Shown here: positions 7,770 through 16,628 of the stretch, in pieces
Numbering within the stretch: the stretch's first letter is position 1
How the letters are laid out: each line of letters starts with the position of its first letter
Translations under genes and position numbers: made by a program
The notes under the pieces: generated by a model
What the model was told of the DNA's origin: nothing
Seen by the model: only the letters and a program-made list of their open reading frames with translations
The model's database searches: none
Source of the DNA: Candidatus Borrarchaeum weybense
GTDB lineage: Archaea; Asgardarchaeota; Sifarchaeia; Borrarchaeales; Borrarchaeaceae
DNA length: 64,000 nt
Direction: 5' to 3'
Assembly: GCA_019057385.1 (NCBI GenBank)
Contig: JAHQJS010000007.1
Coordinates: 835,685 to 899,684, forward strand

Positions 7770-8351
7770 GTGAATATGGATCTGACAGTTACATATTTTG
7801 AACAAACAGGAAAGTTAAACACTGAAAATGTACTGAATATCGCCAAAAAGCACGCGAAAAAATTCAACATAAAAAATATCATAATTGCCTCAACAACTGG
7901 TTACACTGGGCTTAAAGCAACCGAATTCTTTGATTCAGCAGATTATAATCTTGTAGTAGTCTCACATTCTGCAGGATTTAAAGAACGTGGTTTCCAAGAA
8001 CTGGGTGGAGAGGAAAGACATGCGATTGAAGAACGTGGCGCAAATGTATTAACATGCACTCATGCTTTTGCAGGTGTAGAACGAGCTTTTAGATTTAAAC
8101 TAAACATGTGGCAACCAGTTGAAACCTTTGCTCGGACTGTTCGATTCGTTTTCGGGGAAGGAATCAAGGTGGTAATGGAAATTACGATGATGGCTGCTGA
8201 CGCCGGACTAATAACTCTCGATGAAGATGTGATTGCTATTGCTGGCACAGGCCGAGGAGCGGACACAGCATGTATAATAAAACCAGAATATACGTCTAAC
8301 TTTTTAGATATGAGATTAAAAGCTATCTTATGTAAGCCATTTAATTTTTAG
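7770..8351 (+). CDS. Stand-alone pyruvate kinase C-terminal-domain protein
   Basis: The 193 residues resemble the alpha/beta C-terminal domain of pyruvate kinase (IKNIIIASTTGYTGLKATEF, LVVVSHSAGFKERGFQEL, and GEGIKVVMEITMMAADAGLI, AIAGTGRGADTACII) without the TIM-barrel catalytic domain. Such free-standing copies are common in archaea and have no settled function; a sensing or binding role for a phosphorylated ligand has been suggested by analogy. GTG is used here; ATG six bases later is equally possible. The next gene, convergent, is apgM, another enzyme of lower glycolysis, which may or may not be meaningful. Confidence 0.82.
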   Translation: MNMDLTVTYFEQTGKLNTENVLNIAKKHAKKFNIKNIIIASTTGYTGLKATEFFDSADYNLVVVSHSAGFKERGFQELGGEERHAIEERGANVLTCTHAFAGVERAFRFKLNMWQPVETFARTVRFVFGEGIKVVMEITMMAADAGLITLDEDVIAIAGTGRGADTACIIKPEYTSNFLDMRLKAILCKPFNF

Positions 8352-8416
8352 CCACTTTCCTTTATTTATTTTAGCCAATATAAAAGTAATACAAGCAAAA
8401 ATCTTACTAAATGATC

Positions 8417-9628
8417 TCATTTTGTCAAATCAAAAAGAAGGGGCATTATTCTTTCCCCGCGAATTCTTGATAGACCTCCTTTTGAAGCTGCTTTCTCGTT
8501 AAATGCTTTTACTTTGTCCTTTTTTATTTTAGTTCCATAAATTGAGATTGGTGTCGGATCGGCTGTATGATCCTTATAATCTACAGGGGTAGCGTGATCT
8601 GACACGAGAATGATATAAAGTTCTTCCCAGGCAATTTGATCAAGAAGCAATCCCACCATACAATCTATTTTTTCAATTATTTCCACCTTCCCTTCGAAAT
8701 CTCCATCGTGACCTGCTTCATCGGGTCCCTCTATATGAAGCAAAACCAAATCGTGATCTTCTAGAAGATTTAAAGCAGCACTAGCCTTGGCATAAACATT
8801 TGTATCTATGTATCCAGTAGCTTCTGGCACATCAACAACTGTCATGTTGATAAATTTGCAAAGGCCTTTAATTAAACTAACTGCGCCTACACACGCTCCT
8901 TTCAAGTTCCAGTTATTAGGAGGGGCTCTTAAATCTGAAACATATCCTCCCTTCCAGGGAATCACCACATTTGCGGGAAATTTATTTTGTGTTTTACGAG
9001 TTACATTTATTGAGTGATCACGAAGTAGTTCATACGATGTTTCTATGAACTCATTTAAGATCTTTGTAGTCCTTATGGCACTCTTTGAATCCTTTACAGG
9101 TTTAATTATAGCTTTTTCACCCTCTTGCATGATCTTTGGGCAAATAACTTCTGAGGAACAGTTTTTGCCTCTTAAAATTAAAGAACCTCTAAAGTCTAGA
9201 CTTTCTTGAAATAATAATTCAACACCATCAATTTCATTCAATTCTCTTTTGATCAAATCTGCTAGTACTCTAACTCTTTCTCTAATTCTTCCTGCACGTG
9301 CATCAATAATATCATACTCTTTGTTTATCGTTGCAAAATTGCATCTAAATACGATATCACCAATCATGGGGATCAGACCTGCACCTAAAGCTTCAAAAAA
9401 ACCTCTTCCATTTTTAATTTTGGTATAGTCATATCCGAGCATAGAAAGATGTGCTTCTGCGCTCCCTGGGGCTATTCCAGGCGCTATTGCATTTAAAAGA
9501 CCGTTGATTCCTTCCGCTGCTATGTAATCCATATTTGGAGTATTCGCCCATTCTAACGGAGTAAAACTTCGTATTTCCGATGTTCTATCCGCCATTCCAT
9601 CTCCAACAATAAAAAGAAATTTCTTCAT
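8417..9628 (-). CDS. apgM: 2,3-bisphosphoglycerate-independent phosphoglycerate mutase, archaeal type
   Basis: KKFLFIVGDGMADR carries the first metal-binding aspartate of the alkaline phosphatase superfamily. TPNMDYIAAEGINGLLNAI, GSAEAHLSMLGYD with the catalytic serine, DARAGRIRERVRVLADLI, HIEGPDEAGHDGD and ILVSDHATPVDYKDHTADP give the full set of metal ligands. The protein interconverts 3- and 2-phosphoglycerate. The start at MKKFLF gives 403 residues, close to the family norm. The frame extends 23 codons further to another ATG, without recognisable similarity or ribosome-binding site. Alternative members of this family act on phosphonates, but the residues here fit ApgM. Confidence 0.9.
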   Translation of the reverse strand: MKKFLFIVGDGMADRTSEIRSFTPLEWANTPNMDYIAAEGINGLLNAIAPGIAPGSAEAHLSMLGYDYTKIKNGRGFFEALGAGLIPMIGDIVFRCNFATINKEYDIIDARAGRIRERVRVLADLIKRELNEIDGVELLFQESLDFRGSLILRGKNCSSEVICPKIMQEGEKAIIKPVKDSKSAIRTTKILNEFIETSYELLRDHSINVTRKTQNKFPANVVIPWKGGYVSDLRAPPNNWNLKGACVGAVSLIKGLCKFINMTVVDVPEATGYIDTNVYAKASAALNLLEDHDLVLLHIEGPDEAGHDGDFEGKVEIIEKIDCMVGLLLDQIAWEELYIILVSDHATPVDYKDHTADPTPISIYGTKIKKDKVKAFNEKAASKGGLSRIRGERIMPLLFDLTK

Positions 9629-9963
9629 GTCTATGCGCTTCCAAAATCCCTTAAATCTTTTCTGTAAAGCCTTAGAGCTTATACTGTATCCAATCATTAA
9701 AGGAGGCTATTTCCATTTGTCAATGACGTTGGATTCTGCTCTGGATCTAAATACAGGGAGAGATAGAATGAATATTAGAGACCTAGGTTAATATATCCTA
9801 CTTCAAATATATAAATATGATATATTCTCTGTAATCGCATAAAAAGAACGACATGCCAGAAACTTGCCATAACGTTTACAATGTCGATTCTGAAACCCTA
9901 TGCGATTAAATACGACGTCAAGATTTGAAATGCTACTGTTCGATTGATTAAGAGGTACGATGA
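9629..9963. other. Divergent intergenic region between apgM and cbiB
   Basis: No gene is supported here. At 9743-9766 it contains GGATC followed after nine bases by GGAGAGATAG, a motif also seen near 21.57, 32.99 and 36.68 kb. An AT-rich stretch around 9800-9830 (ATATATAAATATGATATA) is a plausible TATA region for cbiB. Confidence 0.4.
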
Positions 9964-11046
9964 ATGCAGAACATTAACATCTTGTCTTTATTTTTATTTT
10001 TTGAAAATGTTTTAAGAGCAGATCAGAGACTGCAAATGCTCATAACAATTTTCTTAGCCTTTTTAATAGATTTAACGGTAGGAGAACCACCAGAATCCAT
10101 ACATCCAGTAGTATTGATAGGAAAAGTGATTAGGAAGTTAAAGAATGCTTTGAAGCATCAAAATCCACGCATAGAGAAATTCAATGGTTTAATACTAGCA
10201 GTAAGCACAATTATAATCTTTGTAATTCCCTTACTTTCATTGTTAATGATTGTTCGTATATTTCTTGGAATATTGGCCTCGATTTTATTCGCGGCATACC
10301 TTCTAAAAACAACCTTCTCAATGAAGTTTTTTATCAGTTTAATATCTCCAATTGCAAACGCACTCGAAAGAAATGATATTGAGGACGCCAGAAACCTTGT
10401 ATCACGTGTGGTTGGAAGGGATACGTCAATCTTAGATAGCAGGCTAGTTGCATCAGCAGCAGTTGAAACGACTGCAGAAGGGATACCTGATTCTTTGATC
10501 TCACCAATTTTTTATTTTATTATTTTTGGAGTATTTGGAATTGTAACTGGAATAATTGGTGCGTTAGTATTTCGAGCAGTAAGCACTTTGGACTCGATGG
10601 TTGGTTACAAAGATTCCGAACATATCAATATAGGTATGGTTTCAGCAAGATTAGATGATGTTGCGAATTTCATTCCTGCTCGTCTTTCCGCATTATTAAT
10701 CGTTATTGCCTCTGCTCTTCTTAGAGAAAATTATAAAAACTCATGGAAAATAATGTGGAGAGATGGATCTACAACAAGTAGCATTAATTCTGGATGGGTG
10801 ATGGCTGCTGCTGCCGGTGCGCTTAATGTTCAACTTGAAAAGCCGGGAAATTATTTGCTTGGGGATGCTATTGAGGTTGTGAACACAAGCCATATTTTTC
10901 GAACCACTAAAATATTGAAATTTACGATATTACTCTTTATATTGTTTATATGCTTTCCACTCATCCTTTTTAGTCCATTTGTCAGCCGTCCATTGCTTAG
11001 ATTTATTGCTGTATCAATAGCATCGATTTTAATGGTTTATATTTAA
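9964..11046 (+). CDS. cbiB: Adenosylcobinamide-phosphate synthase CbiB
   Basis: FLIDLTVGEPPESIHPVVLIGK is the conserved first loop of CbiB/CobD, followed by RNLVSRVVGRDTSILD, SAAVETTAEGIPDSLISP, LDSMVGYKDSEHINIGMVSA and SGWVMAAAAGALNVQLEK. Several membrane segments are present, as in the family. The enzyme attaches (R)-1-aminopropanol O-phosphate to adenosylcobyric acid. The given ATG yields 360 residues; ATG at 10036 would start right before FLAFLIDL and give a more usual N-terminus. It is the first gene of a plus-strand group cbiB-cbiZ-cobS-cobY with short gaps. Confidence 0.92.
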   Translation: MQNINILSLFLFFENVLRADQRLQMLITIFLAFLIDLTVGEPPESIHPVVLIGKVIRKLKNALKHQNPRIEKFNGLILAVSTIIIFVIPLLSLLMIVRIFLGILASILFAAYLLKTTFSMKFFISLISPIANALERNDIEDARNLVSRVVGRDTSILDSRLVASAAVETTAEGIPDSLISPIFYFIIFGVFGIVTGIIGALVFRAVSTLDSMVGYKDSEHINIGMVSARLDDVANFIPARLSALLIVIASALLRENYKNSWKIMWRDGSTTSSINSGWVMAAAAGALNVQLEKPGNYLLGDAIEVVNTSHIFRTTKILKFTILLFILFICFPLILFSPFVSRPLLRFIAVSIASILMVYI

Positions 11047-11076
11047 TGACCTTTATAATATCAAAAAGCTATATTT

Positions 11077-11760
11077 GTGATAAAAATGACACCAGATATA
11101 GAAGAGATCAAAATTGATGGAATAACTGCTGAGATTAACGAAAATGCCATTATAATTAACTCAGATATTCCATTGAAAACTTTAAGTTCAGCAGTTCTAA
11201 ATGGGGGACTCATTGAAAGTCGAAGCATATTGAACTATCAAGTTCCTTTAGATTATTCACATGATGATCCAAAAAAGGACTTAAAACGTGTTTCTGAGGC
11301 ATTTGATCTTAAACCACCAGTAATTGGGCTGATGACTGGTGTCAATATTAAAAATGTTTCAATTAAAAACGAAATGCGTAATAACATATCAACATGTGCA
11401 ATAATAACAGCGGGGCTTTCTAATCCTGCCGCTGCTGGAGATTATATTCCTATACAAGATTTCGGTACGATAAATATTATTGTGTTGATTGATGCTGATT
11501 TGACGAATTCTGCATTAGTAGATGCAATTAAAACAATAACTGAGGCAAAAACCTTAGTATTGCATGATTTAGATATAAGAAGTCCCTATTCGAAACATTT
11601 TGCGACAGGTACAACGAGTGATGCAGTAGTTGTTGCATGTACAGGACAAGGCGGAACTTATGAATATGCTGGTACTGCAACCAAAGTGGGTTATTTAAGT
11701 GCCAGAGTCGTTATAAAGGCTTTAAAGATCGCTCTAGAGAAACAAGAGGGAATTGTATAG
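11077..11760 (+). CDS. cbiZ: Adenosylcobinamide amidohydrolase CbiZ
   Basis: LNGGLIESRSILNYQVPLDY, GLMTGVNIKNVSI, TAGLSNPAAAGD and FATGTTSDAVVVACTGQGG are characteristic of CbiZ, which hydrolyses the aminopropanol amide of (adenosyl)cobinamide to give adenosylcobyric acid. Its presence next to cbiB marks a salvage and remodelling pathway: incomplete or foreign corrinoids are cut to cobyric acid and rebuilt. The length (227 residues) is normal for a single-domain CbiZ. GTG is the start; ATG three codons later is an alternative. It lies 30 bp after cbiB. Confidence 0.93.
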   Translation: MIKMTPDIEEIKIDGITAEINENAIIINSDIPLKTLSSAVLNGGLIESRSILNYQVPLDYSHDDPKKDLKRVSEAFDLKPPVIGLMTGVNIKNVSIKNEMRNNISTCAIITAGLSNPAAAGDYIPIQDFGTINIIVLIDADLTNSALVDAIKTITEAKTLVLHDLDIRSPYSKHFATGTTSDAVVVACTGQGGTYEYAGTATKVGYLSARVVIKALKIALEKQEGIV

Positions 11761-11774
11761 CGGAGGCGAAAAAG

Positions 11775-12629
11775 CTGGCATTTAAGAAAATTAAGTATCT
11801 ATTTTCATTTCTTACAACTTTGCCTGTTAAAGGTCCTGAATCCTTTGAAGAAATAGCAGATGGCTTCTACATTGCACCATTTGTCGGCTTTATAATAGGC
11901 TGTCTCGCAGGTCTCTTAGCTTATATTCTATCTTTAATTTTTCCTCCTTTACTTACTGGAATACTAATTTTGGGATTTCTTTTCCTGATAACTGGATTAC
12001 ATCATACAGACGGGCTATTTGATTTTGGCGATGGTTTAATGGCACATGGAGATCCGGAAAGACGACTAGAAGTTATGACAGACCTAAGAATTGGTGTAGG
12101 TGGGATAGGATTAGGTTTAATAATACTAATGACTACATTTCTGTCTATTTCTGAGATAATTAGACTCTCCAGTCCATTTTCCGCACTTATTATTCCCGGA
12201 TCATTTCGTGTTAATACGTTCCTAGAATTCTTTCTTGGTATACCTATGATTATACAAGCCTTAATTATAGCTGAAGTTTCAGCAAAATTGTCTATGGTTA
12301 TGATAGCAGCAGCAGGAAAACCCGCAAAAAAGGAAAGTATGGCTTTAACAGTCATTAAAAGAATGAAAAACAAAGGCAAATTCGCAATAAGTATAATTCT
12401 TTCGCTACTGTTTCTAGTTCCTTTTCAGTGGATTGGAATAATTGGTTTGTTTACTGGAATACTAGTAGCACTTTTAATCAACTCTATATCAGTTAAACGA
12501 TTCAATGGGATTACAGGGGATGTAATGGGTGCAACAAATGACATTTCACGCGTAGTAACTTTGTTATGCATAATAGCAATCACCGAAATGGTTTGTCCGT
12601 GTGCATTGGGCTTTAGGATACCGATCTAG
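11775..12629 (+). CDS. cobS: Adenosylcobinamide-GDP ribazoletransferase CobS (probable CTG start)
   Basis: The coding frame reads LAFKKIKYLFSFLTTLPVKG; FLTTLPV is the family N-terminus. It continues LHHTDGLFDFGDGLMAHGDP, with the Mg-binding acidic residues, RRLEVMTDLRIGVGGIGLG and ITGDVMGATNDISRV. The protein is a polytopic membrane enzyme joining AdoCbi-GDP and alpha-ribazole(-phosphate). There is no ATG, GTG or TTG before FLTTLPV downstream of the cbiZ stop. A strong GGAGG lies eight bases before a CTG codon, so I place the start there. The next TTG (11820) would cut off the conserved N-terminus and has no ribosome-binding site. The gene follows cbiZ by 14 bp. Confidence 0.88.
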   Translation: MAFKKIKYLFSFLTTLPVKGPESFEEIADGFYIAPFVGFIIGCLAGLLAYILSLIFPPLLTGILILGFLFLITGLHHTDGLFDFGDGLMAHGDPERRLEVMTDLRIGVGGIGLGLIILMTTFLSISEIIRLSSPFSALIIPGSFRVNTFLEFFLGIPMIIQALIIAEVSAKLSMVMIAAAGKPAKKESMALTVIKRMKNKGKFAISIILSLLFLVPFQWIGIIGLFTGILVALLINSISVKRFNGITGDVMGATNDISRVVTLLCIIAITEMVCPCALGFRIPI

Positions 12630-12635
12630 CCAAAA

Positions 12636-13268
12636 GTGAGTAGAATGAAGGTAACTGCGTTGATAATGGGAGGGGGCAAAGGTACTAGAATGAAATCTAA
12701 AGAAGAAAAAACATTAATTCTATTGAATGGCAAGCCAATAATCTATTGGGTTATCGATGCGATCCACGCTGCTAAAAATGTTAAGGAAATAATCGTAGCA
12801 ACTAGTTATGCATCACCACAAACGAGAAAATATTTACATCAACTTGATGTTAAGATCATAGATACTCCAGGAAAGGGATTCCATGAAGATATGAAACATG
12901 CAATCCTTACTGAACAGATTAAGGATCATGTCTTGGTAGTCGCTGGAGATTTACCTCTTCTAACAGGAGAGTTAATTGATATAATAGTTGATTATTATGC
13001 GACTTTGGAAATCCCGAGCTTGGCGGTTATGGTTCCACTTGAAGTTTTTATAAAACATGATTTAACGCCTTCGATAATATTTACCATTGATGAAAAACAA
13101 GTAATACCAGTAGGTGTAAATATAAATGATGGAAGTCATATTGATAAGAAGGAAATAGATCAAGAAATCATGATTGTCGAAGACGTTAGATTAGCATGCA
13201 ATGTGAACACCTTGAATGACTTATCTATTGCAAAAAGTCTTTTCCAGCAACTACGAAAATTAAAGTAA
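12636..13268 (+). CDS. cobY: GTP:adenosylcobinamide-phosphate guanylyltransferase CobY
   Basis: TALIMGGGKGTRM is the nucleotide-binding loop of nucleotidyltransferases, followed by EEKTLILLNGKPIIYWVID, IIVATSYASPQTRKYL and VVAGDLPLLTGELIDIIV. This is the archaeal replacement for bacterial CobU, without kinase activity. It has 210 residues. GTG is taken as start; ATG nine bases on (MKVTALIM) is as likely. It follows cobS by six bases and its last nine bases overlap the 3' end of the convergent phosphodiesterase gene. Confidence 0.92.
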   Translation: MSRMKVTALIMGGGKGTRMKSKEEKTLILLNGKPIIYWVIDAIHAAKNVKEIIVATSYASPQTRKYLHQLDVKIIDTPGKGFHEDMKHAILTEQIKDHVLVVAGDLPLLTGELIDIIVDYYATLEIPSLAVMVPLEVFIKHDLTPSIIFTIDEKQVIPVGVNINDGSHIDKKEIDQEIMIVEDVRLACNVNTLNDLSIAKSLFQQLRKLK

Positions 13269-14474
13269 TGAGTCTTTACGCTCCTTTGTTTTGTTAGAAA
13301 ATGAGATGTTAAGAATCTCTGCTATGGTAGGGGCTATATTCAGGATGTTTCCGTTTTCATGGAATCCTTTAGATAAATTACTCCCAATAAGCGATAAGAA
13401 AATTCCCATATCAGAAGACGAAAGGGATCCATGAATTGCTTTTGCATAGTGAGAATCTGTAACTCCTCCCTTAAAACATACAGTAAGATCGCCGATGTCT
13501 TTAGTAACAACATAGTATGGACTCAGTTCGTGAGGGCGTGCAACAAATTCAACTTTAGATCCAAAAGAAGACAGAATTTTGTGTTGAATCTCATTGATGA
13601 GTGAATTTGATTCAGAATACAAATAAGAGAGTCCCCCATTTCTAATTATAATTGCAGAGTTATCCTCAATCGGAAGTGTTATTCTCTCCGTAACTTCTGT
13701 TGACCCATGGTCGCTCATTATAAAAATAACTGGAGAGTCGTACTTATTCATAATGTATGAAAGGAGTTCTTCTATAATTTTTTCCAATAATGGAAGATGA
13801 TTATTAACTTCTGCTGAATCCTTACCATAATAGTGCTTTAAAAAGTCTAGATAAGGAAAGTGAAATAATAATAAATCACTAGCATCATTTTTAATCGCTT
13901 GTTTTGCTAATTGCATAACCCAGATGTCTGGATTGTCGACATATTTTTGCCCGAGAGGATCATTAACATCGTCAACATGAAAAGAATAGGAATCGTCTAT
14001 CTGTTCACTTATCCAATAGGGTACCTTCGATAAAGGTACTTCAAATGGAAATGAGGCAATATCCTCATACTTGATATAAGTAGGTTCTAGGATTATGTCT
14101 GCACCTCTGCCACAGATTCTTCCTACGGCAAAACCAGTGATCATCATCGTTCTTAAACCATTTTTACTAGCTATTTCAAAGATAGTTTCTGTCGCTATCG
14201 CATTTGGATCCCAATTTCTTACGTCCTGAAAAAGCATCTTCTTTTTTTGAGTTCTATCATAGAAATTACCGATTATACCATGTTTATTTGGCGGCAAGCC
14301 TGTGAGCATACTTGAAATTGACGAAAATGTAAGCGATGGAAAGATTGTCTGTGCATTTGGAAAATGCATCGCGTTATTTTTCAGATTGGATAACTGCGGA
14401 CATTTTTGAAGATCATTATGAGTCAAACTATCAATTAATATGATAAAGACCTTATTTTGGTTCATGAGATCCAT
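13260..14474 (-). CDS. Type I phosphodiesterase/nucleotide pyrophosphatase family protein
   Basis: The 404-residue protein has the alkaline-phosphatase-superfamily signature: VFIILIDSL with the first aspartate, AQTIFPSLTFSSISSMLTG with the nucleophile threonine, HFPYLDFLKHYYG, and VIFIMSDHGSTEV with metal ligands. The closest relatives by pattern are AP-type phosphodiesterases. It is the last gene of the minus-strand run downstream of cobT (24 bp gap). The cobamide pathway here lacks an obvious alpha-ribazole-phosphate or adenosylcobalamin-phosphate phosphatase (CobC/CobZ), and a phosphate-ester hydrolase directly after cobT is a reasonable candidate for that step. This is inference from position; residues alone do not show the substrate. 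Confidence 0.8.
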   Translation of the reverse strand: MDLMNQNKVFIILIDSLTHNDLQKCPQLSNLKNNAMHFPNAQTIFPSLTFSSISSMLTGLPPNKHGIIGNFYDRTQKKKMLFQDVRNWDPNAIATETIFEIASKNGLRTMMITGFAVGRICGRGADIILEPTYIKYEDIASFPFEVPLSKVPYWISEQIDDSYSFHVDDVNDPLGQKYVDNPDIWVMQLAKQAIKNDASDLLLFHFPYLDFLKHYYGKDSAEVNNHLPLLEKIIEELLSYIMNKYDSPVIFIMSDHGSTEVTERITLPIEDNSAIIIRNGGLSYLYSESNSLINEIQHKILSSFGSKVEFVARPHELSPYYVVTKDIGDLTVCFKGGVTDSHYAKAIHGSLSSSDMGIFLSLIGSNLSKGFHENGNILNIAPTIAEILNISFSNKTKERKDSLL

Positions 14475-14497
14475 TCCAAACGCCTATAATATAATAT

Positions 14498-15559
14498 CTA
14501 GCTAGTTCTTTCACTAACACCTGCATCGGCAAAAGTAGCCATCTCGTTGAGAATTTTTATGCTTGCTTCGACTAATGGCATGGCTAATGCGGCACCTGTT
14601 CCTTCACCTAGTCTGAGATCAAGATTTAAAAGCGGCCTTTTATTAAACGTTTCTAGAATGATTTGATGGCCACGCTCTACCGATAAATGGGAGGCAATGA
14701 AATAATCTTTTACATTTGGCTGTAATTTATATGCTACTAGAGCCCCAGCACTAGAAATAAATCCGTCTAGTAAAATAGGTATCTTATGTGCTGCTGCTGC
14801 TAAAACCACACCAGTAATGCCGCCAATTTCAAAACCTCCAACTTTCGATAATACATCAATAGGATCAGTAATATCAGGATTATGCTTCGCCAAGGCTTTT
14901 TTTATTACATCGATTTTGTGAGCTAGCATTTCATCGTCAATACCAGTTCCCCGACCTGTTACTTGTTCAACGGGTGCTCCTGTAAGGGCAGCTACTATTG
15001 CAGAACTTGTAGTTGTATTGCCAATGCCCATATCTCCACAACCAACTATATCAATACCATTCTTAGCCTCTTGCTCAAATACCTCAATTCCCGCTTCAAT
15101 AGATCTAATTGCCTCATCTTTAGACATAGCATGGTCTTCAGCAAAATTTTTTGTGCCATAATTGATTTTCTTATTGATAATTTTGCCAGAAGCTTCATTA
15201 AGATCGGCTGCAACCCCCATATCTACTACTACGACTTTAGCATCAACATGCCTTGCCAATACGTTAATGGCAGCTCCACCTCTCACGAAATTGTATACCA
15301 TTTGTGGTGTAACCTCTTGAGGATACCCCGTAACGCTTTCTTTGACTACTCCGTGATCTCCTGCTAGTACAAAAATTACTTTCTTCTTTATCTTATATTC
15401 CTCATTTTCAGTTATCGTCAATACATCTTTAGTGATTTCTTCTAGCATTCCAAGAGAGCCAAGCGGTTTTGTAAGAGCATCTAGACGTTTTTGCGTTTTT
15501 GCTTTTAATTCATTCTTAATTGGTGAGATTTGATTTAATGTTTTCTTCAATACGTCCAT
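14498..15559 (-). CDS. cobT: Nicotinate-nucleotide:dimethylbenzimidazole phosphoribosyltransferase CobT
   Basis: RLDALTKPLGSLGMLEEIT, VIFVLAGDHGVVKESVTGYP, MVYNFVRGGAAINVLARH, VGCGDMGIGNTTTSSAIVAA and GEGTGAALAMPLVEAS are the CobT signature; Glu331 would be the catalytic base. It makes alpha-ribazole phosphate or the equivalent with another lower-ligand base. The length (353) and wording are those of bacterial CobT, while CobY is archaeal, so the pathway is a mosaic. It is downstream of the AsnB-like gene with about 100 bp between. Confidence 0.94.
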   Translation of the reverse strand: MDVLKKTLNQISPIKNELKAKTQKRLDALTKPLGSLGMLEEITKDVLTITENEEYKIKKKVIFVLAGDHGVVKESVTGYPQEVTPQMVYNFVRGGAAINVLARHVDAKVVVVDMGVAADLNEASGKIINKKINYGTKNFAEDHAMSKDEAIRSIEAGIEVFEQEAKNGIDIVGCGDMGIGNTTTSSAIVAALTGAPVEQVTGRGTGIDDEMLAHKIDVIKKALAKHNPDITDPIDVLSKVGGFEIGGITGVVLAAAAHKIPILLDGFISSAGALVAYKLQPNVKDYFIASHLSVERGHQIILETFNKRPLLNLDLRLGEGTGAALAMPLVEASIKILNEMATFADAGVSERTS

Positions 15560-15660
15560 CTTAAACCCTCATTAAATCTTTTTGACAACTCCAACAATTC
15601 TATAGCCTTTACTAGGACCAAAGGATGCTCATGTGAATCTATAATCAATTGAAACCTTCC

Positions 15661-16611
15661 TTAGTTTTTTACAGGATAGAGACCACATATTTTGCAATAA
15701 TTCTTATTCATTGCAACTCCTCCACCACATCTTGGGCATATTTTTTCGTTATCATTAGGAGGAGGTATCTCCCCAACCGTCTCACGATATATCTTGAAAT
15801 AATAAGCTTGTTCTTGACTATCTAAAGGAACAATCTTGGACAAATCATTGAATTCTTCCGTCTCAATACAAAATATTGTACTTAGATTTGTACTTCCGCT
15901 TCCTGCTTCTATCGGATACTTGGGCCTCCATACAACATCTGGAGATAAAATCTCTTCAAACGCTTTTCTTAGTATGTATTTTCCATGAGTTATTCCTTTA
16001 CGTTCTGCTATTTTGAGCTCAGCAGGAATCTTAAGTGCTAAATCTATTATTCTTTCGTCAAGAATAGGCTGGAATACCCTTAATCCTAAACTTTCACCTA
16101 TAGGCTTAGCAGAAAAAGACCAACGTTCTACACCCTCAGTTATCCATTTATCTACATCGCAGGGTTCTAGTTCAAACATGAAAGAATAGCCTGCGAAGAG
16201 TTCATCGCCTCCATCACCGGTGAGGACTGATTTAACACCAAACTCTTTTAGATATTTCAAACCGATATAGATTGTTATGTCATTTCTAATTTCCATTGGA
16301 TCGAATGTTCTAAGCGTTTTAATTACATATTCTGCAGCCTCAGCAGCTTCCTCAAGGGTAAAAAGTTTAACAAAGTTTTGAAATGAAAACCGGTCAGCAA
16401 CTATTTTTGCATAATAGAGATCAGGTGCGTCGCTATCAGAAAAACCAACTGAAAGAGTAATCGGCTTAAAATATCGGCTAACTAAAGCTGCTACAATTGA
16501 AGTATCAAGACCACCTGAAAGCAGGAAAGCATCGGCATAATAATCTTGAATGACTTCATTAAAAACTCTTAAAATTTCGTCTGTATACTTCTTTATACTA
16601 TGTTCTTGCAA
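15661..16611 (-). CDS. Asparagine-synthase-like PP-loop protein with C-terminal zinc ribbon
   Basis: LLSGGLDTSIVAALV (PP-loop, residues 31-45) and VKSVLTGDGGDELFAGYSF are the ATP-binding motifs of the asparagine synthetase C-domain. LRVFQPILDERIIDLALKIP and KYILRKAFEEIL follow as in AsnB. The N-terminal glutaminase domain is missing, and the C-terminus carries CPRCG and CKIC (Cys292, 295, 306, 309), a zinc ribbon. It therefore needs ammonia or an external amidotransferase. The start is TTG with GGGGGT upstream. It is 17 bp downstream of a second PP-loop enzyme inside the cobamide cluster, so an amidation or adenylation step connected with corrinoid or lower-ligand chemistry is possible but unproven. 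Confidence 0.82.
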   Translation of the reverse strand: MQEHSIKKYTDEILRVFNEVIQDYYADAFLLSGGLDTSIVAALVSRYFKPITLSVGFSDSDAPDLYYAKIVADRFSFQNFVKLFTLEEAAEAAEYVIKTLRTFDPMEIRNDITIYIGLKYLKEFGVKSVLTGDGGDELFAGYSFMFELEPCDVDKWITEGVERWSFSAKPIGESLGLRVFQPILDERIIDLALKIPAELKIAERKGITHGKYILRKAFEEILSPDVVWRPKYPIEAGSGSTNLSTIFCIETEEFNDLSKIVPLDSQEQAYYFKIYRETVGEIPPPNDNEKICPRCGGGVAMNKNYCKICGLYPVKN

Positions 16612-16628
16612 GTGTTTTTTACCCCCTA

